Part shown: piece by piece, positions 9,781 to 17,412 of the stretch
Layout of the letters: each line of letters opens with the position of its first letter
How positions within the stretch are numbered: the first letter of the stretch is position 1
Assembly (NCBI RefSeq): GCF_030159995.1
Contig: NZ_BSNM01000003.1
Location: 372,001-436,000 of the forward strand
DNA from: Litoribrevibacter albus
Lineage (GTDB): Bacteria; Pseudomonadota; Gammaproteobacteria; Pseudomonadales; Litoribrevibacteraceae
Direction of reading: 5' to 3'
DNA length: 64,000 nucleotides
The notes under the pieces: model-generated
Databases searched by the model: none
Told to the model about the DNA's origin: nothing
The model's input: only the letters and a program-made list of their open reading frames with translations
Position numbers and translations under genes: made by a program

Positions 9781-10614
9781 ATGATGAATACCGTATTAAA
9801 ACCATTACTTACCATCTTGATACTCATCGCCTCTATAAATCAGGCGTTTGCTATCGAAATTCTTGCCCATCGTGGTGCGTCAGGTGAATACCCGCAAAGC
9901 ACCGCTCTGGCATTTCAAAAAGCGTTGGAACAAGGGGCGGATATTCTGGAATTAGACGTTCATTTCTCCAAAGACAAACACGTCATCATTAACCACGATG
10001 CTGACTTAACGAAAAACGTGGGGACTTCTGACAAGATCAAAGACCTAACCCTGGCAGAAATTAAAGCGCTTGATGCCGGTCATCAATTCACCGTGGATGA
10101 CGGCGCGAGTTACCCATTTAGAAATCAAGGCTTAGTGCTGCTTACCCTTAACGAACTGTTTGAGTTGTTTCCTTACGAGCGATTCAATGTGGAAATCAAG
10201 GTGGATGATGACGCGCTGGCAGAAAGCGTTTGGCAAATCATTGCCTACTACCAACTGCAAAACCGTGTTGTGGTTGCCAGCCAACACCGCGCAGCCATGA
10301 AGCATTTCCGTAACGTGAGCCACGGCGAGGTCAAAACCAGTGCCACCATTGCGGAGTTAGTCGAAGCCAGTATTGCCTGGAGCACCGGCTTTGGATGGGC
10401 GTTCAAACCTAAATTCGATATCGCTCAACTCCCGTTCTCCATCACCACCAAACCTTACGTTCAATTCTTTCAGAAGAAAGGCGTCACCGTTGATCTTTGG
10501 ACAGTGAACGACGTAGACGACATCGAACGTGCGGTTAACCTAGGCGTTGATGGCATTATTGGGGATTACCCAGGCCGTATCTATGATGTGCTGGAAAGTG
10601 CAGGGTATAGATGA
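9781..10614 (+). CDS. Secreted glycerophosphodiester phosphodiesterase
   Basis: A GDPD-family protein of 277 residues with a signal peptide (LLTILILIASINQAFA). It hydrolyses glycerophosphodiesters to an alcohol and glycerol 3-phosphate, here in the periplasm or outside. Visible family motifs: HRGASGEYP near the mature N-terminus, the metal-binding ELDVHFSKD, the second catalytic His in INHDADL, FNVEIKV, and the C-terminal VDLWTVNDVDD with GVDGIIGDYP. The usual PENT after HRG is PQST here, so a conserved acidic residue is replaced. I chose ATG 9781 because AAGGA lies about eight bases upstream; ATG 9772 abuts it. It follows another secreted hydrolase, behind a terminator. Confidence 0.9.
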   Translation: MMNTVLKPLLTILILIASINQAFAIEILAHRGASGEYPQSTALAFQKALEQGADILELDVHFSKDKHVIINHDADLTKNVGTSDKIKDLTLAEIKALDAGHQFTVDDGASYPFRNQGLVLLTLNELFELFPYERFNVEIKVDDDALAESVWQIIAYYQLQNRVVVASQHRAAMKHFRNVSHGEVKTSATIAELVEASIAWSTGFGWAFKPKFDIAQLPFSITTKPYVQFFQKKGVTVDLWTVNDVDDIERAVNLGVDGIIGDYPGRIYDVLESAGYR

Positions 10615-10676
10615 AGCTTGTTCCTTTTGGGGATGTGATATCTGGTAAATAGTATTAAATTGTTTTATAAGCAGTT

Positions 10677-10727
10677 AAGAACACGAGCGTGTCGAAAACT
10701 AGGGTGTTCTTATTTTCGGCACGTGTT
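10677..10727. repeat. Complex inverted-repeat structure at the edge of the accessory patch
   Basis: Two alternative stems overlap. AAGAACAC (10677-10684) pairs with GTGTTCTT (10704-10711). AACACG (10680-10685) plus CGAAAA (10693-10698) pair with TTTTCG (10713-10718) and CGTGTT (10722-10727). It lies between the GDPD gene and the first AT-rich unknown gene. It could be a terminator without a T-run, a recombination site, or a remnant. A GTTAGGT sequence at about 10741-10747 recalls an integron core site, but no full attC can be built. Confidence 0.4.
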
Positions 10728-10753
10728 GGTGAATTTGGCTGTTAGGTTTTCAT

Positions 10754-11485
10754 ATGTATCGAAAAATACCACCTTATAAACCATTAAAATCAAGATGCGT
10801 ATTTCCAGGTGACGAAGAAGCACCACAAGGGTATATCTATAATTGCACAGGAAAGTTGGGGAAAATCCAAATAGAGCTTGATTGGAAAATGTTTGACTTT
10901 TGCAGACTTCAGCAAATAACACATTCACATATAAGTAAGAATGAGCAAGAGATGGATGAGCTTTGTGAGCGTTATAAAGATGAAATGAGAAATGCAACTG
11001 ACGAAACCATGGGTTTGGTTCGTTTTAGAGAAAATATAAATGCCCAATCATCTTCAAATTATCAAACTTACCAATTTGCCAACCAAATGACTGTAGTGGG
11101 CTTATGGGCTATAGCGGAACAAACTATGGGGTTTGTTTATAAACAGATGGCTGCTGATATAAATGGTATACCGGAGAGCGACGTCTCAATTCCGTACCAT
11201 TTTGATGAATTTAAGAAGAAATTTTCACAGCTAGGAATTTCGTTGGAAAGCTTAGATACTTTCGATGATGCAAATGAATGCCGGACATTAAATAATAGAA
11301 TTAAACATGGCCATACAATTGAGGGGCATATTCTTTCATTTTCCTATTTTCAACCTCTCTCTGGAAAATTAATACTGGAAGTCGATTTTGAGCTGCAAAG
11401 ATATGTAACTGGTGTTATTCAGTTTCTAAGCAGCTTAATTGAAGAGGGAAATCGCATCCTTGATCCAGCTCACCCTAAAAATTAG
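10754..11485 (+). CDS. Hypothetical protein, AT-rich accessory gene
   Basis: A 243-residue soluble protein of no family I recognise. It is rich in Lys, Glu and aromatic residues, with a long helical middle (SHISKNEQEMDELCERYKDEM) and a later segment LNNRIKHGHTIEGH. It has neither signal peptide nor membrane span. Base composition is visibly richer in A and T than the flanking GDPD and solute-binding genes, which suggests transfer from elsewhere. Start is ATG at 10754 without a strong ribosome binding site. The RNRIKH-like motif and helical content recall abortive-infection or antitoxin-type proteins, but this is too weak to name. Confidence 0.6.
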   Translation: MYRKIPPYKPLKSRCVFPGDEEAPQGYIYNCTGKLGKIQIELDWKMFDFCRLQQITHSHISKNEQEMDELCERYKDEMRNATDETMGLVRFRENINAQSSSNYQTYQFANQMTVVGLWAIAEQTMGFVYKQMAADINGIPESDVSIPYHFDEFKKKFSQLGISLESLDTFDDANECRTLNNRIKHGHTIEGHILSFSYFQPLSGKLILEVDFELQRYVTGVIQFLSSLIEEGNRILDPAHPKN

Positions 11486-11561
11486 GGATTCAAACCTAGC
11501 AAGAGAAGGCAAGCAACGCAAAAAGCGCGTTTGCTGCGAGCGTTAAGCAAAAGGAGAAAGT

Positions 11562-11783
11562 ATGAAGGAGAAATACAGGGACATCCAACGTAAAAACTCT
11601 ATTTCACCTTTTAGCATCTCACCGCCAACTGAACATATAAGTTATAAAGAGCATTTTCGAACCAATTTGGTGTTTGGATTGGGGCAATTTATATTGGCTA
11701 TAACACTTTCATTAATTGTTTATTCTCAAACGTGCTCTAACAATAAAATCCAGCCGATGCCAAATTGCGGCTTAGTTGATTAA
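11562..11783 (+). CDS. Small single-span membrane protein, hypothetical
   Basis: A 73-residue frame starting at ATG 11562 behind a good AAGGAG (11551-11556). One hydrophobic segment is seen (LVFGLGQFILAITLSLIVYS). The first dozen codons are formed by the 30-bp repeat that recurs at 12138, so the N-terminus may have been created by insertion of that repeat. Just upstream a hairpin AGCAACGC/GCGcgTTTGCT occurs at about 11512-11534. The stop codon overlaps the next start (TAATG), suggesting translational coupling. No function is known. Confidence 0.5.
   Translation: MKEKYRDIQRKNSISPFSISPPTEHISYKEHFRTNLVFGLGQFILAITLSLIVYSQTCSNNKIQPMPNCGLVD
11569..11598 (+). repeat. 30-bp direct repeat, copy 1
   Basis: The block with core TACAGGGACATCCAACGTAA occurs here and at 12138-12167 with one mismatch in 30. 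The second copy lies just upstream of a broken REP-associated transposase gene. From memory, this TGTCCCTGTA-type sequence is common next to such transposases, so the copies are probably element ends. Copy 1 lies inside the 5' end of the 73-codon frame. Confidence 0.75.
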
Positions 11784-12136
11784 TGGTGTTGAGTGCTATG
11801 AGTGAAGAATACGCAGTATTGTCAGGTGAAATTGAAAACTGGCCTTGTAAAGATGAAATGTGCCGGATTTTGGAGACTGCTAATTTGTCTCTGAATGTTG
11901 GTGAATACGCAATTCGAATTAAAGGTTTCGATCATTTCGTATTCCGAGAGTTTGGTGGAGATATGAATTCACCTTGCATTACAGCCGAAACAGAATCAGC
12001 CGACGAGTTAATTAGGCAATCCCACATTGTTTCACAAGCGTTGTCAGCTGCTGGACTTAAGCACAGATTTGAAGTTTATGATGGCAATGATGAGCTAGTA
12101 GCTTACCATCACTTCAATTGGCCTAAGGACTGGTAG
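11783..12136 (+). CDS. Hypothetical protein, 117 residues
   Basis: A soluble protein with no signal peptide. It overlaps the previous stop codon by one base (TAATG). An in-frame ATG at 11801 (MSEEYAVLSGE) is an alternative start and may be the ancestral one. The sequence has an alternating alpha/beta look, a charged middle (AETESADELIRQ) and ends HHFNWPKDW. I recall similar C-termini in small proteins of mobile gene cassettes, but that is only a memory-based resemblance. AT-rich like its neighbours. Function unknown. Confidence 0.6.
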   Translation: MVLSAMSEEYAVLSGEIENWPCKDEMCRILETANLSLNVGEYAIRIKGFDHFVFREFGGDMNSPCITAETESADELIRQSHIVSQALSAAGLKHRFEVYDGNDELVAYHHFNWPKDW

Positions 12137-12137
12137 T

Positions 12138-12167
12138 AGAAATACAGGGACATCCAACGTAAGAACT
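12138..12167 (+). repeat. 30-bp direct repeat, copy 2
   Basis: Second copy of the block at 11569-11598, differing at one position. It starts one base after the stop codon of the 117-residue gene and 70 bases before the transposase fragment. It probably marks the upstream end of the REP-associated transposase element. Confidence 0.75.
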
Positions 12168-12187
12168 TTGCCTGATAGTGTTTTTAG

Positions 12188-12203
12188 CTGTTTATATATA
12201 CAG
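12188..12203 (+). promoter_or_regulatory. LexA (SOS) box-like operator before the transposase fragment
   Basis: CTGTTTATATATACAG fits the gammaproteobacterial LexA consensus CTGT-N8-ACAG with an AT-rich centre. It lies 34 bases upstream of the ATG at 12237 of a broken transposase gene, where a repressor would be expected to act. This suggests that the intact ancestor was under SOS control. LexA itself is not in the window. Confidence 0.6.
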
Positions 12204-12236
12204 TTATGTGTATCGAATTCCTAAAAGGCCAGTCTC

Positions 12237-12350
12237 ATGCCCAAGCCACGCAAAGCTCAGATCTCCTTGGATGCCACGCCTTATTACCACTGTGTTTCAC
12301 GCTGCGTCCGACGAGCCTTTCTTTGTGGTTTGGATCAACTGACGGGCAAT
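12237..12350 (+). pseudogene. REP-associated tyrosine transposase (Y1_Tnp), 5' fragment only
   Basis: The first 37 or so codons read [19 protein letters not shown], then [12 protein letters not shown]. This is the characteristic start of REP-associated (RAYT) Y1 transposases. Similarity ends after LDQLTGN near 12350; the remaining frame to 12566 is only the complement of a solute-binding gene. Everything downstream, including the catalytic HUH region and Tyr, is missing. A ribosome binding site (AAAGG) and a LexA-like box remain in front. The break coincides with the truncation of the minus-strand gene, so one deletion removed both 3' ends. Confidence 0.85.
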
Positions 12351-12763
12351 AAACTCTCCCAACCATTTACTTCAAAGTGTAGTGACTTCGTAAACGCCAC
12401 CATGTTCAGTGTAAGCAGAGGGACCGGGATCTTCACCAGGTCCCCATATTTTTCCTGGGTTAAGCCTGCCCGCCCTAATTCTCCATCGACAATTCCTCGG
12501 TTAGCTAAATCTAATGCGCGTGCGGAAGGGTATTCGATGACTGTGATGGTACGCCCAAGCTGTTGATAGGCTTCCGTCATTACATCGATGCCTAATGGTG
12601 CGTATGGGTTGTTAGGTATCGTTGAAAATACTAATGGTTCTGGAGCGAATGGTTCTTGAGCAAGTAACCGGGAGGAAAACAGCGAGGTAAACAGAGCAAT
12701 CCAGCAAATAAGGCTAATGCGAATTAATCTGACGATCACATTTAACATCATGAAATACGTCAT
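12335..12763 (-). pseudogene. Periplasmic solute-binding protein (SBP_bac_3-like), truncated at C-terminus
   Basis: 142 codons on the minus strand. There is a signal peptide (ISLICWIALFTSLFSSRLLA) and then a typical start of lobe 1: [29 protein letters not shown], then [13 protein letters not shown] and [11 protein letters not shown]. Family members continue after NGWESL into a second lobe (about 240 residues in all), but here the frame reaches LPVS and stops at 12335, inside the transposase fragment. The junction lies at about 12348-12353. The protein lacks most of the binding fold and is probably non-functional. Confidence 0.8.
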
Positions 12764-13005
12764 CTAAGAGTTCAAAAAACCTAAATGTTAGTTATACAAC
12801 AAATAGGCAAGTGCTTTCATATTATAAGAAAAAAGTGTCATGGATGCCTATCGATTGATACGCATTTGGGTCTTTTTACGGTATTGGAATTGGTCATTGC
12901 GGTATTGGAATTGGTTATTGCGTTAGTTGACTGTTCCTGTGTGACTCGGCATTAAAAGTCGTGAACTCAACGCGAAATTATATGGCTCCTAGGCGTATCA
13001 GGGCG
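12764..13005. other. Divergent promoter region with a 21-bp tandem repeat
   Basis: No gene is seen here. Two near-identical 21-bp units (GGTATTGGAATTGGTYATTGC) stand in tandem at 12880-12900 and 12901-12921. The region separates the broken solute-binding gene (minus) from the intact one (plus) and should hold both promoters. Confidence 0.6.
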
Positions 13006-13030
13006 GGATACAAAGTATCCTTGCTATACT
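13006..13030 (+). promoter_or_regulatory. Inverted repeat and -10 box before the solute-binding gene
   Basis: GGATAC-AAA-GTATCC (13006-13020) is a perfect 6-bp inverted repeat. It lies directly before TTGCTATACT, whose TATACT at 13025-13030 makes a good -10 element. The repeat overlaps the expected -35/spacer area, as a repressor operator would. The start codon is 40 bases downstream. The regulator is unknown. Confidence 0.4.
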
Positions 13031-13069
13031 CAGTTACGCATTAAATTCAAAAAAGGTGTCGGAAAAGCA

Positions 13070-13831
13070 ATGGCGAATTTTTTAAGACTTTTTCTATCGT
13101 CAGCTGTTGGTGTATCGATCACCTTGAATGCGTTTGCAAAGGATTTAGATGTTGCGTTCGGGCAAAATCGCCCGCCATTCATTTTTCAGGAAAGTGGGAA
13201 ATGGAAAGGTTTGGAGGTGGATATTGTTCAGGAGGCTTTAAGCTATAAAGGACATTCGATCAGAAGTTCGGCACATATGGTTAATAGGCGGCTGGAAATA
13301 GCTGTCGCACAGATGGATTATGATGCCGCAGCAGGCGTGCAATATATTGATGATGGAACTTTCTATTCAAACAGTTTTGTTACTTATATTAACTATGCCA
13401 TTTCCCGAGCAGGTGAGGGTGTAGTAATCAACAGCATTCAGGACTTAACCAAGTATAAGCCTGCGGCTTGGCAGAATGCCTACCGAAATTTAGGATCAGA
13501 GTTCGTCAAGTATTATGGGCCAGAATCTGATGGGGACTATTTAAAAGATTACATGGAGTTTGGCAATCAAGAAGCACAGAATGCTTTCTTCTGGGCTGGA
13601 AGAGCGAATGTAATTATCGTCGATAAATTCATATTTCTTTGGTATCGCAAGCAACTGGCTAATCAATATAACACTGGCGTCGACTTGGTCTTTCATAAGA
13701 TCTTTCCAAAAGAAACAAGCTATCAGGTTAACTTTCGAGACAAAAATCTAAGAGATGACTTTAATGAAGGGCTCCAATTTCTTAGAGAAAGTGGTCGGTA
13801 TCAACAGCTGTTTGATCAGTATATACAGTAA
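13070..13831 (+). CDS. Periplasmic solute-binding protein (SBP_bac_3 superfamily)
   Basis: A 253-residue exported protein with signal peptide LRLFLSSAVGVSITLNAFA. The mature part shows the family's order: DLDVAFGQNRPPFIFQESG, then KGLEVDIVQEAL, ending ETSYQVNFRDKNLRDDFNEGLQFLRESGRYQQLFDQYI. Such proteins bind amino acids or related small molecules. No transporter gene is adjacent, so it may feed a distant ABC system or act as a sensor. Many lone copies of this type occur in marine gammaproteobacteria. A bidirectional terminator follows. Confidence 0.85.
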   Translation: MANFLRLFLSSAVGVSITLNAFAKDLDVAFGQNRPPFIFQESGKWKGLEVDIVQEALSYKGHSIRSSAHMVNRRLEIAVAQMDYDAAAGVQYIDDGTFYSNSFVTYINYAISRAGEGVVINSIQDLTKYKPAAWQNAYRNLGSEFVKYYGPESDGDYLKDYMEFGNQEAQNAFFWAGRANVIIVDKFIFLWYRKQLANQYNTGVDLVFHKIFPKETSYQVNFRDKNLRDDFNEGLQFLRESGRYQQLFDQYIQ

Positions 13832-13905
13832 TTTGAAGGGCCCTGGAAATCATCTCTTCCTCTGAATGTTTAACATAGCGCTTCATTCTCTGAGAGGGGA
13901 ATGTC

Positions 13906-13931
13906 AAAAGGCGATTTTATGATCGCCTTTT
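13906..13931. terminator. Bidirectional terminator between convergent genes
   Basis: AAAAGGCGAT (13906-13915), loop TTTATG, ATCGCCTTTT (13922-13931) form a perfect 10-bp stem with A and T flanks on both strands. It serves the solute-binding gene (plus) and the 600-residue gene (minus). Confidence 0.9.
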
Positions 13932-13956
13932 AGGTGGTTAGTGTTTATCGACCGTT

Positions 13957-15759
13957 TTAAAATTGAAGAAATTTATTGGCCAGATCTGGATCTAAAGAGG
14001 GCCTTGCTATACCGCCTGGTTGTCCAAAAAATAGATCTGGCTCGCCATTAATGTCTTCTGCTTTTTTACAAAGCGCTTGTGCCGACGTGACTCCGAACAT
14101 TTGGTGTTTATTCAAAATGATGCCAATGGATAATTTTGCCGCCTTCTTTATGTCTTCATACATGCCTTCTGTATCAAGTTTTTTGGCAACCTGCTGAACC
14201 AAAGGTGTTTGTGCATCCATCCACTTTTTAGACAGAGCATTGTATTTGACTGATTCTCCCGACAGTTCATCAGCGCAGGATTCAGACCAGGCGGGGTACA
14301 TTATAAAGGGGGCGATTTGATAGCCTAAACGTATTGCCAGATACGCTTCCTGCTGTTGCCATTGCCCGTCCAGTTTGGATGTGATTTCACTTTGGCATTG
14401 ACCTTGTTGATAACGTTTTGTGGCGCGGTTCACTAAATCATAAGCGGAATAGATGTGTTGTGCTGCTCCGGTGTAAAACGCCATATCGTAAAGTTCGGGA
14501 AAGGCGTCGGACATCACTTGTGTATTCTTAAAGGAAAGAGCCCAGGACATATTGAAAACATGTTGTCCATTACGATCGGTTAGAAATAGACCCGGTTCAA
14601 AGCTGGTTGCAGACAATGCCATACGATTTATCAACGTATTGTCTTGCCCGTAAAAATAAAAATCACTTTTAAGCTTTTTCGGGATAAGAATAGGAGGTTC
14701 AGTACAAGCGTCTCGTCCCCAATTAAATTCATTGCTGCTTTCTGACGCTTTATCCATTGGCTTTTGAGAGAGTATATGCGCTACGGTTTGTTTCAGTTGA
14801 TCAAGGTCGCCTTCAAACGTTTTATACTTACCTTGGTTTAATAGGGCGAAGTTACCTGCAAAGAGGTAGTAGGAATAATCTCTTTGGCCTTCCTGTATCA
14901 ACTGAAACAAGTAAATGGTGCCGTCGCGTTTCGTTCTGGCAACCATCACGTCTTTTGTTGCAACAAATGATTCGGTAGGGGAGTTTTGTTTTTCACCAAT
15001 CAGTGCAACGACCTTGTGAAATTCAGCAAGCGCATTTTGATATTTCTCTTGTTCTTCCTTTTTATGTTGTGAGGCTGCCAATGCATTAGCCGCAAGCCGT
15101 TTTTTCTCGGCCTCTGCTTTCTCTTGTTTTGATTGCTTTGGTTCCCAGACAGAGGCTCTACACTCTGCTGATTTCTCTTTCCAATACTTTAAAAACGAGC
15201 GGTAATCTCGCGTCGAGCTAACATCTTTGGGGTAATAGTCATTGAAGAACACGTTTCCTAAGGAGGGTTGAGCTTTTCCGTTAATTGATATGCTTCTCGC
15301 TTCATCCTCACCAAGGTCAATTTCCACTTGCCCATTTTCTTTAAAGTGAATCGCAGGCGTCTCTTTATTTCGCCACACTGAATAAATCTGAGCACTTCGT
15401 ATATCAATCCGAATGGTTTTATCTTTAATCTTTATTTTCTTCCCCCAAGACCTGCCGGACTCCAAGGCATCTTGTACGTCAGAGATGGTCGAACCGCTGG
15501 CATCAACAATTTTATGGGCTTTGAAATCGAGCTTGATGTCGATGTCTGCATCAAACACACAGGTCTCAACTTCTTCGATTTCAACATCGAAGAGAACGTC
15601 CAATTTTAGATCGCCATCTTCGCAGCCATAGCTACACTCACCAAATTCACTGACGTCAGCAGTTGAGTCATAACTGTATTTAAATTGGTGAACGTTTGAC
15701 TCTGCGAGAGCAATAGCGCTTGAAAACGCAAGGAGCAGCAAGGAAATGGCTTTAATCAT
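13957..15759 (-). CDS. Large exported protein of unknown function
   Basis: 600 residues beginning with a clear signal peptide (MIKAISLLLLAFSSAIALAES). The N-terminal domain (to about 160) has clustered Cys (ECSYGCEDGD), acidic beta-strand pattern and a dense run of KI-KDKTIRIDI. A charged helical, probably coiled-coil segment follows near 210-245 (KQEKAEAEKKRLAANA, HKKEEQEKYQNAL). The long C-terminal domain contains scattered Cys and aromatic residues (GRDACTEPP, AWSESCADEL) and no catalytic motif I know. I do not recognise the family. It is monocistronic, with the shared terminator at its 3' end. Confidence 0.7.
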   Translation of the reverse strand: MIKAISLLLLAFSSAIALAESNVHQFKYSYDSTADVSEFGECSYGCEDGDLKLDVLFDVEIEEVETCVFDADIDIKLDFKAHKIVDASGSTISDVQDALESGRSWGKKIKIKDKTIRIDIRSAQIYSVWRNKETPAIHFKENGQVEIDLGEDEARSISINGKAQPSLGNVFFNDYYPKDVSSTRDYRSFLKYWKEKSAECRASVWEPKQSKQEKAEAEKKRLAANALAASQHKKEEQEKYQNALAEFHKVVALIGEKQNSPTESFVATKDVMVARTKRDGTIYLFQLIQEGQRDYSYYLFAGNFALLNQGKYKTFEGDLDQLKQTVAHILSQKPMDKASESSNEFNWGRDACTEPPILIPKKLKSDFYFYGQDNTLINRMALSATSFEPGLFLTDRNGQHVFNMSWALSFKNTQVMSDAFPELYDMAFYTGAAQHIYSAYDLVNRATKRYQQGQCQSEITSKLDGQWQQQEAYLAIRLGYQIAPFIMYPAWSESCADELSGESVKYNALSKKWMDAQTPLVQQVAKKLDTEGMYEDIKKAAKLSIGIILNKHQMFGVTSAQALCKKAEDINGEPDLFFGQPGGIARPSLDPDLANKFLQF

Positions 15760-16262
15760 TGAATATCCTGATTAACGTTGTTGAGTAGTGTTTGTTGTCC
15801 AAGTCATGAAAATGTCCGCACTGTCTGACGCAGTTGGATGACGTGGAGATACCATAGCGAACCAGTATAAAGGATATCGGAACCGGTTCGAGAGCTGGTT
15901 TACCCTTCGTATACTGAATTATGATGCACTCTAGTGATATATGATGAAACTCCCTTGAGTCGTTATCTGATGTCGAAAGCGAATCTGAAACATGGTTATT
16001 GGCATCAAATGAGTATTGGACCGCTAAAAGAGTATAAATTATTTGGTTATACGGGTATTTCTTGTTAGTTGACGTCCGTTGATGATCATCGACTAAGCGT
16101 ATTCGCCCTGCCTAAATTCATCTGTAATGTCCTTGATATTGGCCTTATTGTTGTCCTAAAAACAAAACTATTCTACATAGTACCCTCTGTTTCTTTACTT
16201 GGGGCATCTCCAAAATTGTTGCCAGTTTAATTCTTAATCTGATGCTGTTATGGAGACGACGT
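15760..16262. other. Intergenic region, about 500 bp
   Basis: This separates the divergent 600-residue gene and the MDR oxidoreductase gene. No gene is visible. It contains a perfect 10-bp palindrome GAACCGGTTC (15880-15889) that could be an operator. AT-rich stretches at 15960-16220 presumably hold the promoter of the oxidoreductase. Confidence 0.45.
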
Positions 16263-17282
16263 ATGAAAGCATTAAAGATGATTCAATATGGCGACATTGA
16301 GACCAGTCTAAATTTCCAACAAGAAGACAAACCGGAACCTGCTGCTCATGAAGTGTTAATTAAGGTTCATGCAGCCAGTGTTAATCCTATTGATAACAAA
16401 ATCCTACGAGGTGATTTCAAAGCCTTTTCAAAAGTGAATTTTCCTGCGGGAATTGGTCGAGATGTGAGTGGCGAAGTGGTTGCAGTTGGGCATGCGGTTG
16501 CTGGTTTTAAAAAAGGAGATCAGGTGTTTTCCCGTGTGGGTGAAGAGCATGTTGGTACGGTTGCTGAATTTGTCACTGTGGATGCCGATCATCTTGCCAA
16601 AAAACCTGAAAATTTATCGCATCAGGATGCTGCGGGCATTCCGCTGGTTGGTCTTACGTCGTATCAAGCGCTGATTAAAATTGCCAAACTCAAGGAAGGT
16701 GACAAGATACTGATTCATGCCGGTTCCGGTGGCATTGGTTCAATGGCGATTCAATTAGCAAAATCTTACGGTGCTTATGTCATTACCACCACCAGTACTG
16801 AAAATGTTCAATGGGTAAAAGCGTTGGGCGCAGATCAAGTCATTGATTATAAGAAAGAGAACTACCTAGACATGCTGTCGGGCATTGATGTGGTGTTTGA
16901 TACATTAGGTGGTCAGTACACTCTCGACGCATTTAAGGTGATTAAAGACGGTGGTCGTGTAGTCTCAATTACTGGAGAACTAGACCCGCAAACAGCCAAG
17001 GAAATGGGGTTGAATTGGCTAATTCGAAAACTGCTTGGCTTTAAATCACGAGCGATTACTAAAGCAGCTAAACAAAAGGCTGCGCTATACCGTATGGTGT
17101 TGATGAAAGCGGATGGTCTGCAACTAGGTGCATTAAGTCAGTTGTATCAGGATGAGATCATTAACCCGGTGATGGATCGCACGTATTCCTTCGAACAAAG
17201 CAAAGAGGCATTTGCTTATTTGGCCACAGGCCGGGCAAAAGGCAAGGTTGTCATATCTATGCAAACTGAATCCGCCAATTAA
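16263..17282 (+). CDS. Zinc-independent MDR oxidoreductase (quinone oxidoreductase-like)
   Basis: 339 residues of the medium-chain dehydrogenase/reductase superfamily. The N-terminal GroES-like part includes HEVLIKVHAASVNPIDNKI and GRDVSGEVVAVG. The NAD(P)-binding motif is ILIHAGSGGIGSMAIQLAK near 150. The C-terminal segment AFAYLATGRAKGKVVI is typical of quinone oxidoreductases. The catalytic-zinc Cys/His set of alcohol dehydrogenases is absent, so an NADPH-dependent quinone or enone reductase is likeliest. ATG 16263 is preceded by GGAGA; the frame extends to 16242 without a better start. A terminator follows about 100 bases downstream. Confidence 0.9.
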   Translation: MKALKMIQYGDIETSLNFQQEDKPEPAAHEVLIKVHAASVNPIDNKILRGDFKAFSKVNFPAGIGRDVSGEVVAVGHAVAGFKKGDQVFSRVGEEHVGTVAEFVTVDADHLAKKPENLSHQDAAGIPLVGLTSYQALIKIAKLKEGDKILIHAGSGGIGSMAIQLAKSYGAYVITTTSTENVQWVKALGADQVIDYKKENYLDMLSGIDVVFDTLGGQYTLDAFKVIKDGGRVVSITGELDPQTAKEMGLNWLIRKLLGFKSRAITKAAKQKAALYRMVLMKADGLQLGALSQLYQDEIINPVMDRTYSFEQSKEAFAYLATGRAKGKVVISMQTESAN

Positions 17283-17380
17283 GACAAAGACTAGGGAATG
17301 AATCACTCGTTTACACATAGATAGGCTCGAAGAATTATCATTGCAACACGATGAAATGTGTCGAGTGTTTATCACTTCTC

Positions 17381-17405
17381 AAACCCGCTCAAAAGGCGGG
17401 TTTTT
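17381..17405 (+). terminator. Rho-independent terminator after the MDR gene
   Basis: AAACCCGC (17381-17388), short loop TCAAAAG, GCGGGTTT (17396-17403) followed by more Ts. A strong GC stem with a T-run. Confidence 0.85.
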
Positions 17406-17412
17406 GGTTTCT

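Noticed and set aside
10677-11560. Integron attC sites flanking the AT-rich genes
   Set aside because: GTTAGGT at about 10741 and GTTAAGC near 11543 resemble core sites, but no matching RYYYAAC partner with the right spacing exists and no integrase is seen.
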